This document shows, piece by piece, positions 38,001-50,046 of a stretch of DNA of 64,000 bases. The notes under the pieces are model-generated. The model worked only from the letters and a program-made list of their open reading frames with translations, ran no database searches and had not been told where the DNA came from. A program made the position numbers and the translations under genes. Position 1 is the stretch's first letter. The number at the start of each line of letters is the position of its first letter. Source of the DNA: Poa pratensis (Eukaryota > Streptophyta > Magnoliopsida > Poales > Poaceae); the NCBI GenBank assembly GCA_947311845.1, contig CAMZMU010000040.1, forward strand, positions 63,926,708-63,990,707, written 5' to 3'.

Positions 38001-38405
38001 CCGGCATCCGACGACGTCCGGCCGGCCGGCGAATCTGATATCTGCACTTCTTTCCTCGTTTCGAACAGAAGAGTTACCTCGAGAAGGCACGCACATGGTC
38101 TCTCCGTCCGCCGGCGCGTGTCTGGCCGGCGAATCTGATCACCGGCGCTTCTTTATTTGCTTCGTAACAAAAAGAGTTCGGCTATTCTGTCCAGTTATAT
38201 TTAATACGTAGGCTAGTGTTCGATCCCTAGATGCCGTCTAGGACTGGATTAGCGTGTTTTCTTGTCAAATTGTAACGTAACGTACGGTTCTCTAATTATA
38301 TCGCAACCGTAACTTTTAGATCCGACTGTTGAAATTAATTATGATGATGTGGATTAACGTGGTGTCTCGAAAAACTCGCTCATTTTGCTTTTAGTATATA
38401 ATAGA
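35011..38405 (-). mobile_element. inner non-autonomous Helitron
   Basis: On the minus strand the 3' end has a perfect 9-bp-stem hairpin GCCCTCGCA-T-TGCGAGGGC-like (35022-35040) followed by CATCATG and CTAG at 35011, next to host T. The 5' end TCTATTATATACTAAAAGC lies at 38405 next to host A. 3.4 kb, AT-rich, without Rep/helicase. It includes a direct repeat of about 60 bp containing GGCCGGCGAATCTGAT at 38022 and 38123. Confidence 0.55.
38015..38175 (+). repeat. direct repeat inside the inner Helitron
   Basis: Two diverged copies of about 60 bp, each running from GGCCGGCGAATCTGAT through a CTTCTTT...CTTCG stretch to AAAGAGTT or AAGAGTT. No function assigned. Confidence 0.65.
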
Positions 38406-39294
38406 TTGGAGACGTTGCTTGCACGAATTTTGGTAATATTGCCCTTCCAAGCTGATGACGACAACAATGAACTTTAGATAGGCCGATGACTCGTGAACCT
38501 AAAAATCATCAGAAAAATATCTTCATTTGCAACTATCAAACACACAGCAGCTTAGGAGAGTCCTCTCTACTCTCTCCTGCAGCAAACACAAGCAGGCAAA
38601 ATAAATCTCTTGACCCTGTGTGCTCTCTCATGCAGGTGCAGCAAGCACAACCCAAAAAAAATCCCACAGCTTCGTTCAATTTCTTTGCTCTCAAGCATCA
38701 AGTAACGCTAGAATCTCTCTACTCTCAGCTGTCTGCTCTCCAACAAAGCAGCAGCACACAGGTATAGTAGCCATCTCTCTAAGATCTCAAACAAACAGTA
38801 GTAATGACCCAACTTCTTTTAATCGTCGCACACAATCTCTCTCAAATCTCCACAAGCAACAGCCCAAATCAACACCGATTCACTATCTCTAATAACGCAC
38901 AGGGAGACGGGCCCACTTCGTGGAACTCGCAAGTGAGGGATGAAAGGAGCGTCCAGTGGCTACCCTCACGACTGTGCTCGAGTTTCTTGCGGAGACTCGC
39001 CTCCTGCCGCCGGATCGATCGATCTCCGCCGTGAGGGATCCCTCCAGCAGCTCCGCCACCACTTCTTGTACGCCGCACCCGGCTCCGAGCTCCACGATGC
39101 GCTCTTCCAGATCGGAGGAGTCTGCAGTCGGCAGCGTGATCCGGACGAAAAAAAATTTAGGACGAAGGGGTATGACACCAGGCTTCGAGGCCCAGACTGC
39201 CAGTCGCGGCCCATACGACGACGTACCATCCTCACCTCCTACGACGTACGTACGACGTACGTCCACTAAGGATATTATATAATAGAGATAGAGA

Positions 39295-40739
39295 TACTCG
39301 TCGCCCTGATCATGATGGCCCGGCCCATGCAATGGACACGACCGCCGTGGATCAGTATGTCCCAAGCGAGGAACTCAACTGGATCTGCCTTGTTCTCAAA
39401 AAAAAAAAGGATCTGCCCTCCGCTACGTGCCGGGCCCCGGCGGAACGAAAGGAAACAGAGATAAGGTCATTTCAGGCGTGCTCATCGCCGGCTAAGCAGC
39501 TGACCACCGCGGCCGCCCGCGACACATGAGGGGCGGCATCGCTACTCTCCGGGCAGCAGCGGCGCTGCGCACCGCCGTGCGTCACGGCGTCGGTGGCCTG
39601 CCGCGCGCAACGTCGGCGCGACTGCCAGAGGACCCGTTCGGCGAGGCGGCGCGTTGGCCGAGTCGCCGGCGGCGAACGACGTGCGCTTTTGGCGCTGACA
39701 AGGTGCGAGACTCTCGAATCGTAGTTCTCGCGGTCTTCATTTGCATATAGATCCATGCATGTTTGTTATTACCGCCCAGACAGCGTTCTCGCTCTAGTAC
39801 ATCTGCGGCATGCAACAGATTTGTAGAACCTATCCCGAACTCTCATTTTTACATAGTTGTGGTTTGTGCTTCTTCTTTATAGCCTATCCAGATTAGAAAT
39901 TTCCAGATCCTAGCACCTTTTGCCTAGTGGAAAATCTTGTTTTGGTAGGTAGAGCTGCGCCTAACTGCCTTTTTCTTTTGCATTCTGAGTTTTATTTTTG
40001 TGGATTGTAGTTTCCCATTGGTAGGTCATTTTATCTGATTCCTTGGCTCAGTAAATATTATTCCAACAATACCTCCTAGCTCAAAGCAAGTTGGCCAAAC
40101 CAAGCGACTGTCATGTTCAACAAATTTTGTGATATCCAAACTCAGTCAGTAGATTATCCAGCAGCCTTCTTCTCCCCCTCTCTGATAGTCAGATACAGAG
40201 ATGACGTTGCATGCGTGGTGACCGAACCAATGAACCACTAGAAGCTACCGGCACTTGCAACAAGGAAAAGCCTGGTTGTCCCTCGGAGGATCGCTGCCTC
40301 CGCATCCTCGTCCTTCCCCTTGTGACACGTGCCCACGCGGTGGAAAGAAAATAAAGAGAGCAAACGTGGAGGGCCCCACCCTCTACCATATCTACTCCCG
40401 GCTCCTCCCTGGCCCCTGCACTCATTTTTCTTCTCCTACCTTGCTCCTTCTACAGACTCACGGAGATGCTTTTCCGCCTGACGTCAGTGTCGTTCCTCTC
40501 CCAGCTACGTGTATATCTCGCCCGCCGGCGTCGCCGCCCACAGTTTTTTGCCGACTCCCCAGATCCCTGCACGAGCGCGACCTCCCCGGATCCCCTCACC
40601 GGACGGCGTTGCTGCGAGCGGCCGATGCCCGTGCTAGTGTGGTACCAACGGCTGGCGCCGTTGCTACAATGGCTGGGCGGCGGCCAGTGGACGACGGTGC
40701 TACACTCGGTGAAGCGCGACAGTGCTACCTTAGGTTGGC
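39295..40739. other. gene-free stretch
   Basis: No domain recognised in any frame. GC-rich open stretches at 39530-39750 and 40460-40740 look like composition effects. Confidence 0.4.
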
Positions 40740-41050
40740 GATGATGCTTCCATAGTTGGCCGGCGGTGCTACCGACGGCGAGCGGCCTTGCTACCGTCGG
40801 TGAGCATGGTGCTTCCATAGTTGGCCGGTGGTGCTACCGGCAGTGAGCGGCCTTGCTACTGGCGGTGAGCAGCGGTGCTTCCATAGGTGGCCGACGGCGC
40901 TACCGGCGGCTAGCGGCCGTGCTACCTGCGGCGAGCGGCCGTGCTACCGTCGGTGAGCAGCGGTGCTTCCATACGTGGCCGACGGTGCTACCTGCGGCGA
41001 GCGGCCGTGCTACCGTCGGTGAGCCGCGGTGCTTCCACAGGTGGGCCCGG
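40740..41050 (+). repeat. minisatellite with 22-bp monomers in 66-bp units
   Basis: GTGCTTCCATA-type words recur at about 40745, 40810, 40876, 40964 and 41030, i.e. steps of 65, 66, 88 and 66 bp. Within each step a 22-bp monomer around GGTGCTACCGGCGGCGAGCG is repeated three times, or four times in the 88-bp step. A higher-order tandem array of about five units. Confidence 0.85.
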
Positions 41051-41473
41051 CGCTATGGTCAGCGGGCGGCGGGGCTGCGGAGGTGTGGGCAGTCCGGCCG
41101 TACCCAGCGAGATGCGTGCGGGAGGGAGTGGCATCACGATTTATTCTGTTTTTCTTTTTGAGCGAAGCAAGTATGAAGCGGTACGCTGGGTTAATACGAC
41201 TGGGGACACGTGTTGCGCTCTCCATGCGGGGGATCGGTGGGTTCCGATCCCCGGGGGACGCTTAGTAATGCATCAAGGCAACACGACCATGTGCCTCCAT
41301 GGAGCAGGTATGGCCCATATCCGGCAGGCCATCCCGTCGAGGGTGTCAAAAATTAAAAAAGGCCCACGTAAGTGATCTGGATAGCCGCAACGGCATCGCC
41401 CACCCGCTCACCAAGAGGGCCCAGCATGGAACCACCGAAACAGCTGGCGTTGCGGAGCTAGCCGGATGCGTCC

Positions 41474-43681
41474 TTGAGGTGCCCGACTCTCCGCCTTCCG
41501 AAGCCCACGGCTTTCACTGCTGGCTATGCCAAGGAGGAGACTACTTTTGTGCAGCTCCCTGACAGTGTGTACAAGCCCCTATTGATCCCCTTGAGCTCAC
41601 CTACGGCTTTGGTGAAGATTGTGGGTGCGCCAGTGCCTGCGACAGCGGTCCAGAGTCTGATAGCCAGGATGTGCCCGGCGTCGCCGTCTTGGACCTGGGA
41701 GGCCGTGCCACACGGTACGGACGCATTTTTGATTGGATTCACTTGCTTCGAGGATCTCCAGCGGATGGATGGTATGCAGATGGGTGTTCCCTCCTATGAA
41801 GCGCAAGCCAATATCTCAGCGTGGAAGAAAAAGGATTATCTTCCGACTAGGGTGCTTGAGCAGGTCTGGGTGCACGTCCAAGGGGTTCCGTATCCTATCC
41901 GGCATTTTCTCGGTATTTGGTTTGTTGGTTCTCTTATTGGTACTACTCTTGATGTTGATCTTGTGACGCTGAGGAGCAGAGGCATTGTGCGTATCCTGGT
42001 CGGGATGCCAAGCTCTAGGCCCCTTGACACACAGCAGGATCCGACTGGTCTTTACCTGGGCACACCTTGCGTGGTGAAGCTGAAGGAGTATGCGTTCGCT
42101 TTCCGCCGCGAGGCAGCGGATTTTGTTCCTGAGGCAGATTTTGTTCCCTATTTCTGGCGCCGTAAGGGCGATGATGCTGATGACGAGTCTGGGGGTGCTG
42201 AGGATGGTTTAGAGGAATCCACACAACATCCCAATATGAGTGCGGCGATGAATACAAACATGGATGTTGACACGAGTCAAGCACCGAGTGCGGCGGTGAA
42301 GGGGAAGTCCGTGGCCTCTCTACATGGTACTCCACAGAGGCCTACGTTTGCTATCACTCCGTACAACCCACACCCGCAAACTCCTCGCGGGATTGAGATA
42401 GTGGCTCGAATTGTTCGTACTTCACCCGGTCTTCTTCGCTCGTGTGGTGCAGCGGATTCTGTTATTTCAGGCGAAGGTTCTCCAGGGGCTTCCTGCAGCC
42501 AGCTCCAGCTTGCTGACCAAGCGTCGCGGCCCACCACCGGCCTGCCTTGGGCGCTGGACAGCGAGGTCGTGGAGCAGATGTCACTGCAGGCCGTCATTGC
42601 GACGGTCGAGGCTTCCGGCCCAGCTGGACGCCGGGGGCCCTCTACGCTCCATCGCGCGGAGGCGGTGGAGCGGCCCACCTGGGTCGCCGAAGGTTGCTGA
42701 AGACGGGCCGGTCGTGGCTTGCGGCCCGACGGGGCTCCAACACGCGCTGGAGCTGGTTCGCAGCCCAACGGTGACACCGACTGCTGCGGAAGGCCGTCAG
42801 CTGATGGGCTCGGCGGGGTGGTCCGGGCAGATTTCGCTCCAGGCCAACACGGTGCCAGGCCTAGAGGTCTTCTCTGCTGGCTCGCCTGCTGGGCTGCCTG
42901 CGGCTGCTGTGCCGGTCTTCGGGGAGGGCTCTTCTTCGCCAATGCCCCCTGGATGGACTCGCTCCGCGCGCTGTAGGGACGGGTTTGGTCTCGTCTCCGA
43001 CAAAGACCAACCCGCCCCTGTCTTCTCCAGGCTCTGCGGATGCGTTAGCTAGGTCGGCTGCTACTTCGCCTGTGCCGACCCAGGCTAATGTCTCCCCGGT
43101 GGCTACGTACATGGAGGGAGGATCTATCACGCCGTCCACCCCTACACCCACCACTGCGACCTATGACGGGTCACCCCGCCCCGTCGCAGTGAGAGGTTCG
43201 GTGTGAAGATGGACGGAGCCTCTGCGACGGATGAACATTCGATGACGAAGGCCATGCGACTCAAGGCAGTGCGTAACCTCGACTTCTCCGGTACGGAAAT
43301 GTCTTCTAAATCATTTCTTTCTTTTTCCCACAGTCGATTCATTCCAAGCTTAGTAGTGTAGGTGTTAGTATCGGTAATAGTAAAAATCAAGTTAATTTAT
43401 CAACTAAAGTCTTGAGACACATGGAATTTGACCGTCTAACGGTTATTCCTAAAGTTTCGACTGGGTTGTCAGCCACCTACGATGATGAGGAAGAAGCGAT
43501 TGCCACATCAGATGGTCAGCTTATTTCTCATCTAATTGGTGAAGTGTTGGATGGTGGTTTGGATGACGACGGGCTAAGTTCATTATATGAGCTAAAAGCA
43601 TCCGGTCGGAAATCTAAATCTACAGCCAACAAGTCACGGAAACGGTCCAAGTTATCCAAATCCCCCACGGTTTCCCGATGA
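41474..43681 (+). pseudogene. LINE ORF1, nucleic-acid-binding protein
   Basis: The N-terminal part is a DUF4283-like domain (FTAGYAKEETTFVQLPDSVY, WVHVQGVPYPIRHFLGIW), followed by an acidic and a Ser/Pro-rich linker. The C-terminal part from about 43330 (KVLRHMEFDRLTVIPKVS ... LSSLYELKASGRKSKST) returns to the same frame. Between about 42660 and 43330 the frame changes several times. The last codons overlap the ORF2 start as ATGA at 43678-43681. Confidence 0.75.
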
Positions 43682-46600
43682 ATGGCATGTTTAAAAATAG
43701 CAGAGGTCTTGGTGACTTGGCTAAACACTTGCACTTCGCGGACTGTATTCGGGACTATAATTTGGATTTCTTAGCTATTTCTGAGACGGGTAGACGTGAG
43801 TTCTCACAATCTCTCTTGAACCGACTATCGGGCGGTATTGAGTTTGAGTGGTACTCGCGGCCCCCTCATGGTCGCTCCGGGGGCATTTTACTTGGCGTCA
43901 GGACTGACACCATGGAAGTGTTGGAGGTTACGGAAGGCAACTTTCATATCAAATTGCACATCCGTAATAAATCCGATAACTTCATTTGGAGTCTTGTCGC
44001 CGTGTATGGACCAGCCCAGGATGAGGCCAAGACCTCTTTTCTCTGTGAGATGGTAAACCTGGCAAAAGATAACCCGCACCCTATGATCATTGGTGGGGAT
44101 TTCAACCTGCTACGGTTTCCATTTGAGAAAAGTAGGGGTCGGTTTGACAAATGGCCTCTTTTGTTCAATGCAGTCATTGACAGTTTGAACTTAAGAGAGA
44201 TCACAATGGTCGGGAGACAATTCACTTGGGCTAATTCTCTCCCGGAACCTACATACGAAAAGTTAGACCGTGTACTGATGGATACTGATTGGGAATCTCG
44301 GTTCCCATTGGTGTCGGTACGGGCGCTTGAACGTATTGAGGGGCTGTCGGACCATGCTCCCATTCTATTGACCACCGGTATGCCTAGACCACAATGTAAA
44401 CCACGTTTCAAGTTTGAACTTGGATGGTTACATCGTGAGGGTTTCCACGAGATGGTTAAAAGAATTTGGGAAAGACCGGTTGCTGGTGCCACGCCGATCC
44501 AGAGGTGGAACAATAAGATTCGTGCTCTACGCACGCACCTTGTTGGCTGGGCTCGCCATACTACTGGTTTACTTAAAAAAGAAAATATACGACTTTCCTC
44601 TATAATCGATGCTCTAGAGGCATTAGCGGAGGTGCGCCTGTTATCCGAGCAAGAGATTGAGCTAAAAAGCCAATCGAACGCACAGATAGCGAAACTTCTG
44701 CGTGAGGAGGAGTTAAAGTGGTACCAAAGATCCAAAGCCCAATTTATCCTGGAAGGAGATTCGAACACTCGCTATTTCCACAGTATTGCCAATGGCAGAC
44801 ATAGGAAAAAGCGTATTCACTCTCTTGTACAGGAGGAGGGAACGATCGAGGGCCATGAACAACTAAAGTCGTACATTACTAATTATTATAAGGGCCTGTT
44901 CGAGCTCCAGAGGAAGGAAACTTCACTTTGGATGAGTCTCGAACAGAGGATATACCCCAGGTTTCAGATGAGGAAAATAGTCTACTCACTAAACTCTATT
45001 CAGAGGATGAGGTGAGAAAGGCAGTCTTCCAAATGAAACTTAACACAGCTCCTGGTCCCGATGGCTTCCCGACAGAGTTCTACCAGAACTTTGGGATGTT
45101 ATCAAATCGGATCTACTGCAGCTATTCGCCTGTCTACATGATGGACAACTAGAGTTGTTTCGTCTCAATTTTGGTGAGATAATTTTACTACCTAAGGTTA
45201 ACGAGGCAGAAAGGATTCAACAATACAGACCGATATGCCTCCTTAATGTTAGTTTTAAAATTTTCACCAAAGTGGCTACGATTCGACTGAATAGTGTGGC
45301 TGACCATGTAGTTCGTCCGTCTCAGACAGCTTTCATGCAAGGGCGTAACATCCTAGATGGAGTGGCGATCCTACATGAAACTGTTCACGAACTACATCGG
45401 AAAAAGCTGAATGGGGTCATCCTTAAAATTGATTTTGAGAAAGCTTATGATAAAGTCAATTGGTCTTTTCTCCAACAGACCCTCAGAATGAAAGGTTTTT
45501 CTACTGAGTGGAGAGCGCTAGTAGATAGCTTTGTTTCGGGAGGAAGTGTAGCCATTAAAGTCAATGATGACACTGGCAAATTCTTCCAAACGAAAAAAGG
45601 CCTTAGACAAGGTGACCCACTATCGCCAATACTATTTAATATAGTGGCGGATATGTTGGCTATCTTGATCGAACGCGCTAAATCTGAGGGCCAAATTGAA
45701 GGAGTGATTCCACATCTTGTCGATGGTGGTTTATCGATTCTTCAATACGCCGATGATACAATTCTCTTTATGGAACATGACATCGATAAAGCTCGTAACT
45801 TAAAGCTGATTTTGTCAGCCTTCGAGCAACTGTCGGGTCTTAAGATTAATTTCCATAAAAGTGAACTGTTCTGCTTCGGCGAAGCTCAAGATAACGCCGC
45901 CTTGTATGCTGAACTTTTCGGCTGTGAGCAAGGTCAATTTCCTATCAACTATTTGGGTATTCCGATTCACTATCGGAGACTTACAAATGCTGAGTGGAAA
46001 AAGGTGGAGGAAAGACTTCAACTACGTTTAAACAGCTGGAAAGGCAAACGCTATCCCTGGGTGGAAGATTGGTGCTCATAAATTCGGTGCTGACGAACAT
46101 GGTACTGTATATGATATCATTCTTCCAATTACCTAAAGGAGTCTTAAAACGATTGGATTATTTCCGATCTAGATTCTTTTGGCAAGGGGATTGTGAGAAG
46201 AAAAAGTATCGACTAACTAAGTGGAGTGTGGTTTGCTGTCCTAAAGACCAAGGAGGGCTCGGAGTTCATGACCTTGAGGTCAAGAACAAGCTCTGCTTGG
46301 TAAATGGCTCTCCAAGCTTCTCTATGAAGATGGAGCTTGGCAAACCCTCCTTAGGAGAAAGTATGTGGGATCTCAAGCCGTATCTCAGGTTATTTGGAAA
46401 CCTGGTGATTCGCACTTCTGGTCAGGCCTTATGGCTACGAAGAAGTTCTTTTTCCTCAAGGTTCTTTCTCAATTAGGGATGGATCGGAAGTTCGTTTTTG
46501 GGAGGACAAATGGCTTGGCCAATCCACTCTCCAAGAACAATATCCGGCTCTATATGCAATTGTACGAAACAAGAGCGACACGATCGCTAAGGTGTTGGGT

Positions 46601-47254
46601 TCCCACCCACCAAATGTTTCGTTCAGGAGAAGTTTACTTGGAACGAGACTAGCATCCTGGAATGCTTTGCTCCGCCGATTGGATTCCATCAATCTTTCGG
46701 AAGGCCGAGATAAATTTCAATGGAATCTTACGAAGAATGGTAAATTCTCGGTTGATTCCATGTATAGAGCATTAATCTTACCCGTAGGTCCGGTCGATAT
46801 TAAAGATAATAATAAAATTTGGAAGATGAAGATCCCGCTGAAAACTAAGATGTTTGCGTGGTATCTTCGTCGAGGAGTAATTCTTACAAAAGATAACCTT
46901 GCCAAACGCAATTGGCACGGAAGTAGAAAGTGTGTCTTCTGTCATCACGATGAGACCATTACACACCTTTTCTTCCAGTGCGAGTTCGCCAGGTCTATAT
47001 GGTCAGCCATCCAGATAGGTTCTACCTTACATCCTCCGCGTTCCGTTGCAAACATTTTTGGCAACTGGTTAAACGGGGTAGATCCTAGGTTCAAACTATT
47101 CAGTAGGGTGGGAGCGCTTGCCGTTATTTGGTCGTTGTGGCTATGTAGAAATGACAAGATTTTTAATGATAAAAATGCTTCTTCCATGCGGGTGATCTAT
47201 CGGTGTACAACTACGCTACGAGCATGGTTGGCCGTGCAACGTGTGGAGCACTGA
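43678..47254 (+). pseudogene. LINE ORF2: AP endonuclease, reverse transcriptase, zf-RVT
   Basis: The endonuclease spans about 43690-44370 (LDFLAISETGRREF, IIGGDFNLLRF, SDHAPILL). Reverse transcriptase follows with APGPDGFPTEFY, ILKIDFEKAYDKVNWSFL, GLRQGDPLSPILFN and the catalytic QYADDTILF near 45745. The zf-RVT domain is near 46730-47000 (FQWNLTKNGKFSVDSMYRAL, CVFCHHDETITHLFFQCEFA). The catalytic residues are present. Five frame breaks near 44902, 45092, 46047, 46290 and 46452 are each one base short. It would direct target-primed reverse transcription if the frame were continuous. Confidence 0.88.
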
Positions 47255-47538
47255 GACTTGTTTTTGGAGGTGGCGTCGCGTTTGGATGCGGCGGTCAGGA
47301 AGTTATTCTCCCGGCATGGATAGCAACATAGCCTCCGGATCGACCTCCCAGCAGCCTAGGTGGATTTACAATTTCTCATTCTGATATGTAATTTGTCTAT
47401 TTTATTCTTCAGCATCGGGTACGTGTGAACTCGTGAACTAATGGCTGTGTGCATCCTACCTATGCAGAGGCCGGATGTAATGCTTAAAAATTTTAAGTAA
47501 TAAAATCACTTTATCCAAAAAAAAAAGCTAGCCGGATG

Positions 47539-47873
47539 AAGCCATGGCATCGCCGACGCCGAGAAGCCACCTCAGCTGCCCCGCAGCCCGCACCGTCCTC
47601 ACGCAAAACGCCACAGGCCCAGCGTGACGAGGGCGACCGGCCTGTCCATGGCGACCAAAGCTCTGGTCCCTGTATGCTAAGGCGTACTGGTTAACTAGAC
47701 AGCTCACACGTGCCCCAGGCATAAATACATGGCCACTCGGCCAGCACCGAACCCGTGCTCTTGTCTGTCTCGTCTTCGTGACGCTTGTTGTGTTTGCTCT
47801 GCGCATATTGTAGAGCAGTGCGAGGCGGTGGTTCGATCTTCACCGAGCTAGCAGCAGCATTAGCGGCACGGCC
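47539..47873 (+). other. 5' flank and 5' UTR of the second CCoAOMT-like gene
   Basis: Native DNA between the LINE target duplication and the start codon. It contains CACACGTGCC (G-box-like ACGTG) at about 47705, just ahead of the TATA box at 47720. Confidence 0.4.
47720..47727 (+). promoter_or_regulatory. TATA box of the second CCoAOMT-like gene
   Basis: CATAAATA about 150 bp before the start codon, in the host DNA between the LINE target duplication and the gene. Plausible core promoter. The LINE upstream leaves under 200 bp of native sequence ahead of it. Confidence 0.45.
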
Positions 47874-48796
47874 ATGGGTTCCAACGGGGAGGTTGTCAAG
47901 GACATCCACAACAGCGAGAGCACCAAGACGCTCCTCAAGAATGACGCTCTCTACGAGGTATGCACGCGCAGAATCATCCCGGCTGAATCTTTATATATCT
48001 GCAAAGATGAAATTCCTGAGGTCAGGTGTGTGTTCTTTCTGCAGTACATGCTGAAGACAATAGTGTACCCGCGGGAGAACGAGTTTCTGCGCGAGCTCCG
48101 CCTCATCACCAAACAGCACACCTAGTACGTAGCACGATGCAAGCGCAATTTCATTTCGCTCTCTTCCTCTTCTCCCCCTGAGAAATTTCGGATCTCTAAT
48201 CCGTTGTTTGTACACATATATATAGTGGTTACATGTCGTCGCCGCCGGACGAGGGGCAGCTGCTGACGCTGCTGCTGAAGGTTATGGGCGCCAAGAGAAC
48301 AATCGAGGTCGGCGTCTTTACGGGCTGCTCCGTCCTCGCCACCGCGCTGGCCATCCCGGACGACGGCAGGGTCGTCGCCATCGACGTCAGCAGGGAGTAC
48401 TTCGACCTGGGCCTCCCCGTCATCGAGAAGGCCGGCGTCGCGCACAAGGTCGACTTCCGCGAGGGCCCCGCCGGCCCGATCCTCGACGGGCTCATCGCCG
48501 ACGAGGCGAGCCAGGGGAGCTTCGACTTCGCGTTCGTGGACGCCGACAAGCCAAACTACGTGCGCTACCACGAGCAGCTGCTGCGGCTGGTGCGCGTCGG
48601 CGGCGTGCTCGCCTACGACAACACGCTCTGGGGTGGCACCGTGGCCATGCCCGACGACACGCCGCTCACGGAGGACGACGTCGGTGTGCGGGACGCCATG
48701 AGGGTGTTCAACGCCAAGATCGCCGCCGACGCGCGGGTCGAGCCCGTGCAGCTCCCCATCGCCGACGGCATCACCCTCTGCCGCCGCGTCGCCTGA
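47874..48796 (+). CDS. CCoAOMT: CCoAOMT-like O-methyltransferase, three exons
   Basis: Exons 47874-47957, 48045-48124 and 48226-48796 join to a 244-residue intact protein of the cation-dependent caffeoyl-CoA O-methyltransferase family (S-adenosylmethionine-dependent 3-O-methylation of caffeoyl-CoA or flavonoid catechols). Motifs are EVGVFTGCSVLATALAIP, AIDVSREYFDLGLPVIEKAG, metal ligands in FVDADKPNY and AYDNTLWGG, and ADGITLCRRVA at the C-terminus. The second intron sits at the same place and phase as in the paralogue at 29906-30926, but the paralogue's third intron is absent. The substrate loop GYMSSPPDEGQLLTLLLK resembles the grass ROMT-15/17 (tricin synthase) branch. AATAAA at 48851 is a probable poly(A) signal. 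Confidence 0.93.
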
Positions 48797-48850
48797 CTGA
48801 TCATGGCGCAGTAACTCTGCGCGCCGCGCGCACCTGATGTGTTTGTATGA

Positions 48851-48856
48851 AATAAA
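48851..48856 (+). terminator. poly(A) signal of the second CCoAOMT-like gene
   Basis: AATAAA 55 bp after the stop codon, at normal plant 3' UTR distance. Confidence 0.5.
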
Positions 48857-49333
48857 ATGTTAAATTTCAGATCAGCCTGTCGTAATCGTCCACTGTTAAT
48901 GTATTCAGAAGTACGTAAGTTATATTTATCACAGCAACTTGTCAAGATGTTGCCAAATTCGCCAAAACAGTAGCAGCACCGCTTCCCCTTGTCTCTCAGT
49001 ATGACTGCAACTGCAGGCATCAGGTAGGAGCAGCATCCAATCACTTCCTTGCCTAGGGAAAATCACTTCTGCCGGTAGCTTCCAGTTAACGCCCATGCCA
49101 TCGTCTAGGCAATAGGCATACACCGTTTGGGAACCAACATATTCTTGTGTTAGGCTGCACACCACACACAGGTCGACAACAAACAAATTATTGAGCTGAT
49201 CTAAAAGAAGCATAATCTTGTGCTGGTAGTAGCATGGGAATTTTGAGCAAGTTCTCCGTGCAAACACTTTAACCTTTGAGGCACATATGCGTATTCCAGA
49301 CATGGTTGGATCGAGAGGTCACCATTTGGCTCG
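48857..49333. other. gene-free 3' flank before copy A
   Basis: No gene or repeat recognised; ends at the T-run of the LINE fragment. It is not shared with the left flank of copy B. Confidence 0.5.
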
Positions 49334-49860
49334 CTGTTTTTTTTAACGAGGCAAAAGACTTGTCATTTTCATTAATAAAAAGTGAGCTTTTTTTTACAGA
49401 GTTTGAAACATAATGCCTAAGGCAAACCCTAAGACTTCACAAAGCAACACAAGGGTTTAATCTCCCCGGATCACAAAAGATCCAGGGAGACATTGAGTAA
49501 ACCGCACCAAGAGAGGATATTCGACCAAATTCTTTTGGAATAGAGACACATGTAGATAGAAGGTGAGCAGCCGATTCGAGCACTTGGTTACAAAGGGGAC
49601 AATTCGCACAATCTTGCCAACCCCTTCTTTGTAGACGATTCGAGATCCAAATTCTATCTTGCAAAACCAAGCAAGCAAAAAATTTGCATTTGGGAGGGGT
49701 TTAAGTATTCGAAATGATACCGTTGAAGTTGGAGGCAATGGTTCCTTCGAATTACATTTTGTAGGCCGACGAAGCGGAGTAGGCGCCATCATTTGTAAAT
49801 TTCCAACGAACTGAGTCAATATTCTCAGTGTTGAGGGTGACACTCATTGCACCATGCATC
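49334..49860 (-). pseudogene. LINE 3' fragment with zf-RVT, copy A
   Basis: The minus strand reads through a zf-RVT domain (ISNRLQRRGWQDCANCPLCN, QVLESAAHLLSTC) and ends at a poly(A), seen as a T-run at 49334. It is 5'-truncated at about 49860. The same fragment with the same 5' junction occurs in copy B, so the insertion predates the segment duplication. Confidence 0.75.
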
Positions 49861-50046
49861 TGGATCACCATACTTCAGTTGATAGCCTAGCTTATAGGCA
49901 TTCCTGACTGTAAACGTCCTGTTCTCCTGAGGACACCATGCGGGTAATTTCTTCATCCAACGATGTGAACGATGTTGTTGATTGGGGTACCTGATTGGTT
50001 CGGCCCCATGTCGGGTGTACGTAAAATAGGTTGAGGGTCCTCATTA

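Larger units (their letters stand above)
34828..39288 (-). mobile_element. outer non-autonomous Helitron (inferred)
   Basis: Read on the minus strand, the 3' end at 34828 is a hairpin (CCCGT ... ACGGG, 34839-34856) followed by TATTCAG and CTAG, then host T. A matching 5' terminus, TCTCTATTATATAATATCC preceded by A, lies at about 39288 (or 39294). Insertion between A and T, a 3' hairpin and CTAG are Helitron hallmarks. Its own sequence would be 34828-35010 plus 38406-39288; the latter includes a GC-rich gene-like piece (38870-39240) that I do not recognise. No Rep/helicase is present. Pairing of the ends is inferred from nesting. Confidence 0.5.
41469..47526 (+). mobile_element. 6-kb LINE (RIX) with 12-bp target duplication
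   Basis: Flanked by GCTAGCCGGATG at 41457-41468 and 47527-47538; the second copy follows directly on a poly(A) (47517-47526). It encodes ORF1 and then an ORF2 with endonuclease, reverse transcriptase and zf-RVT. The 5' end begins only five bases before the first ORF1 Met, so some 5' truncation is likely. It inserted about 340 bp upstream of the second CCoAOMT-like gene in the same orientation. Confidence 0.93.

Noticed and set aside
40740..41050. CRISPR-like regular spacing
   Set aside because: There are no unique spacers; the units are contiguous variants of one 22-bp monomer, and the genome is a plant.
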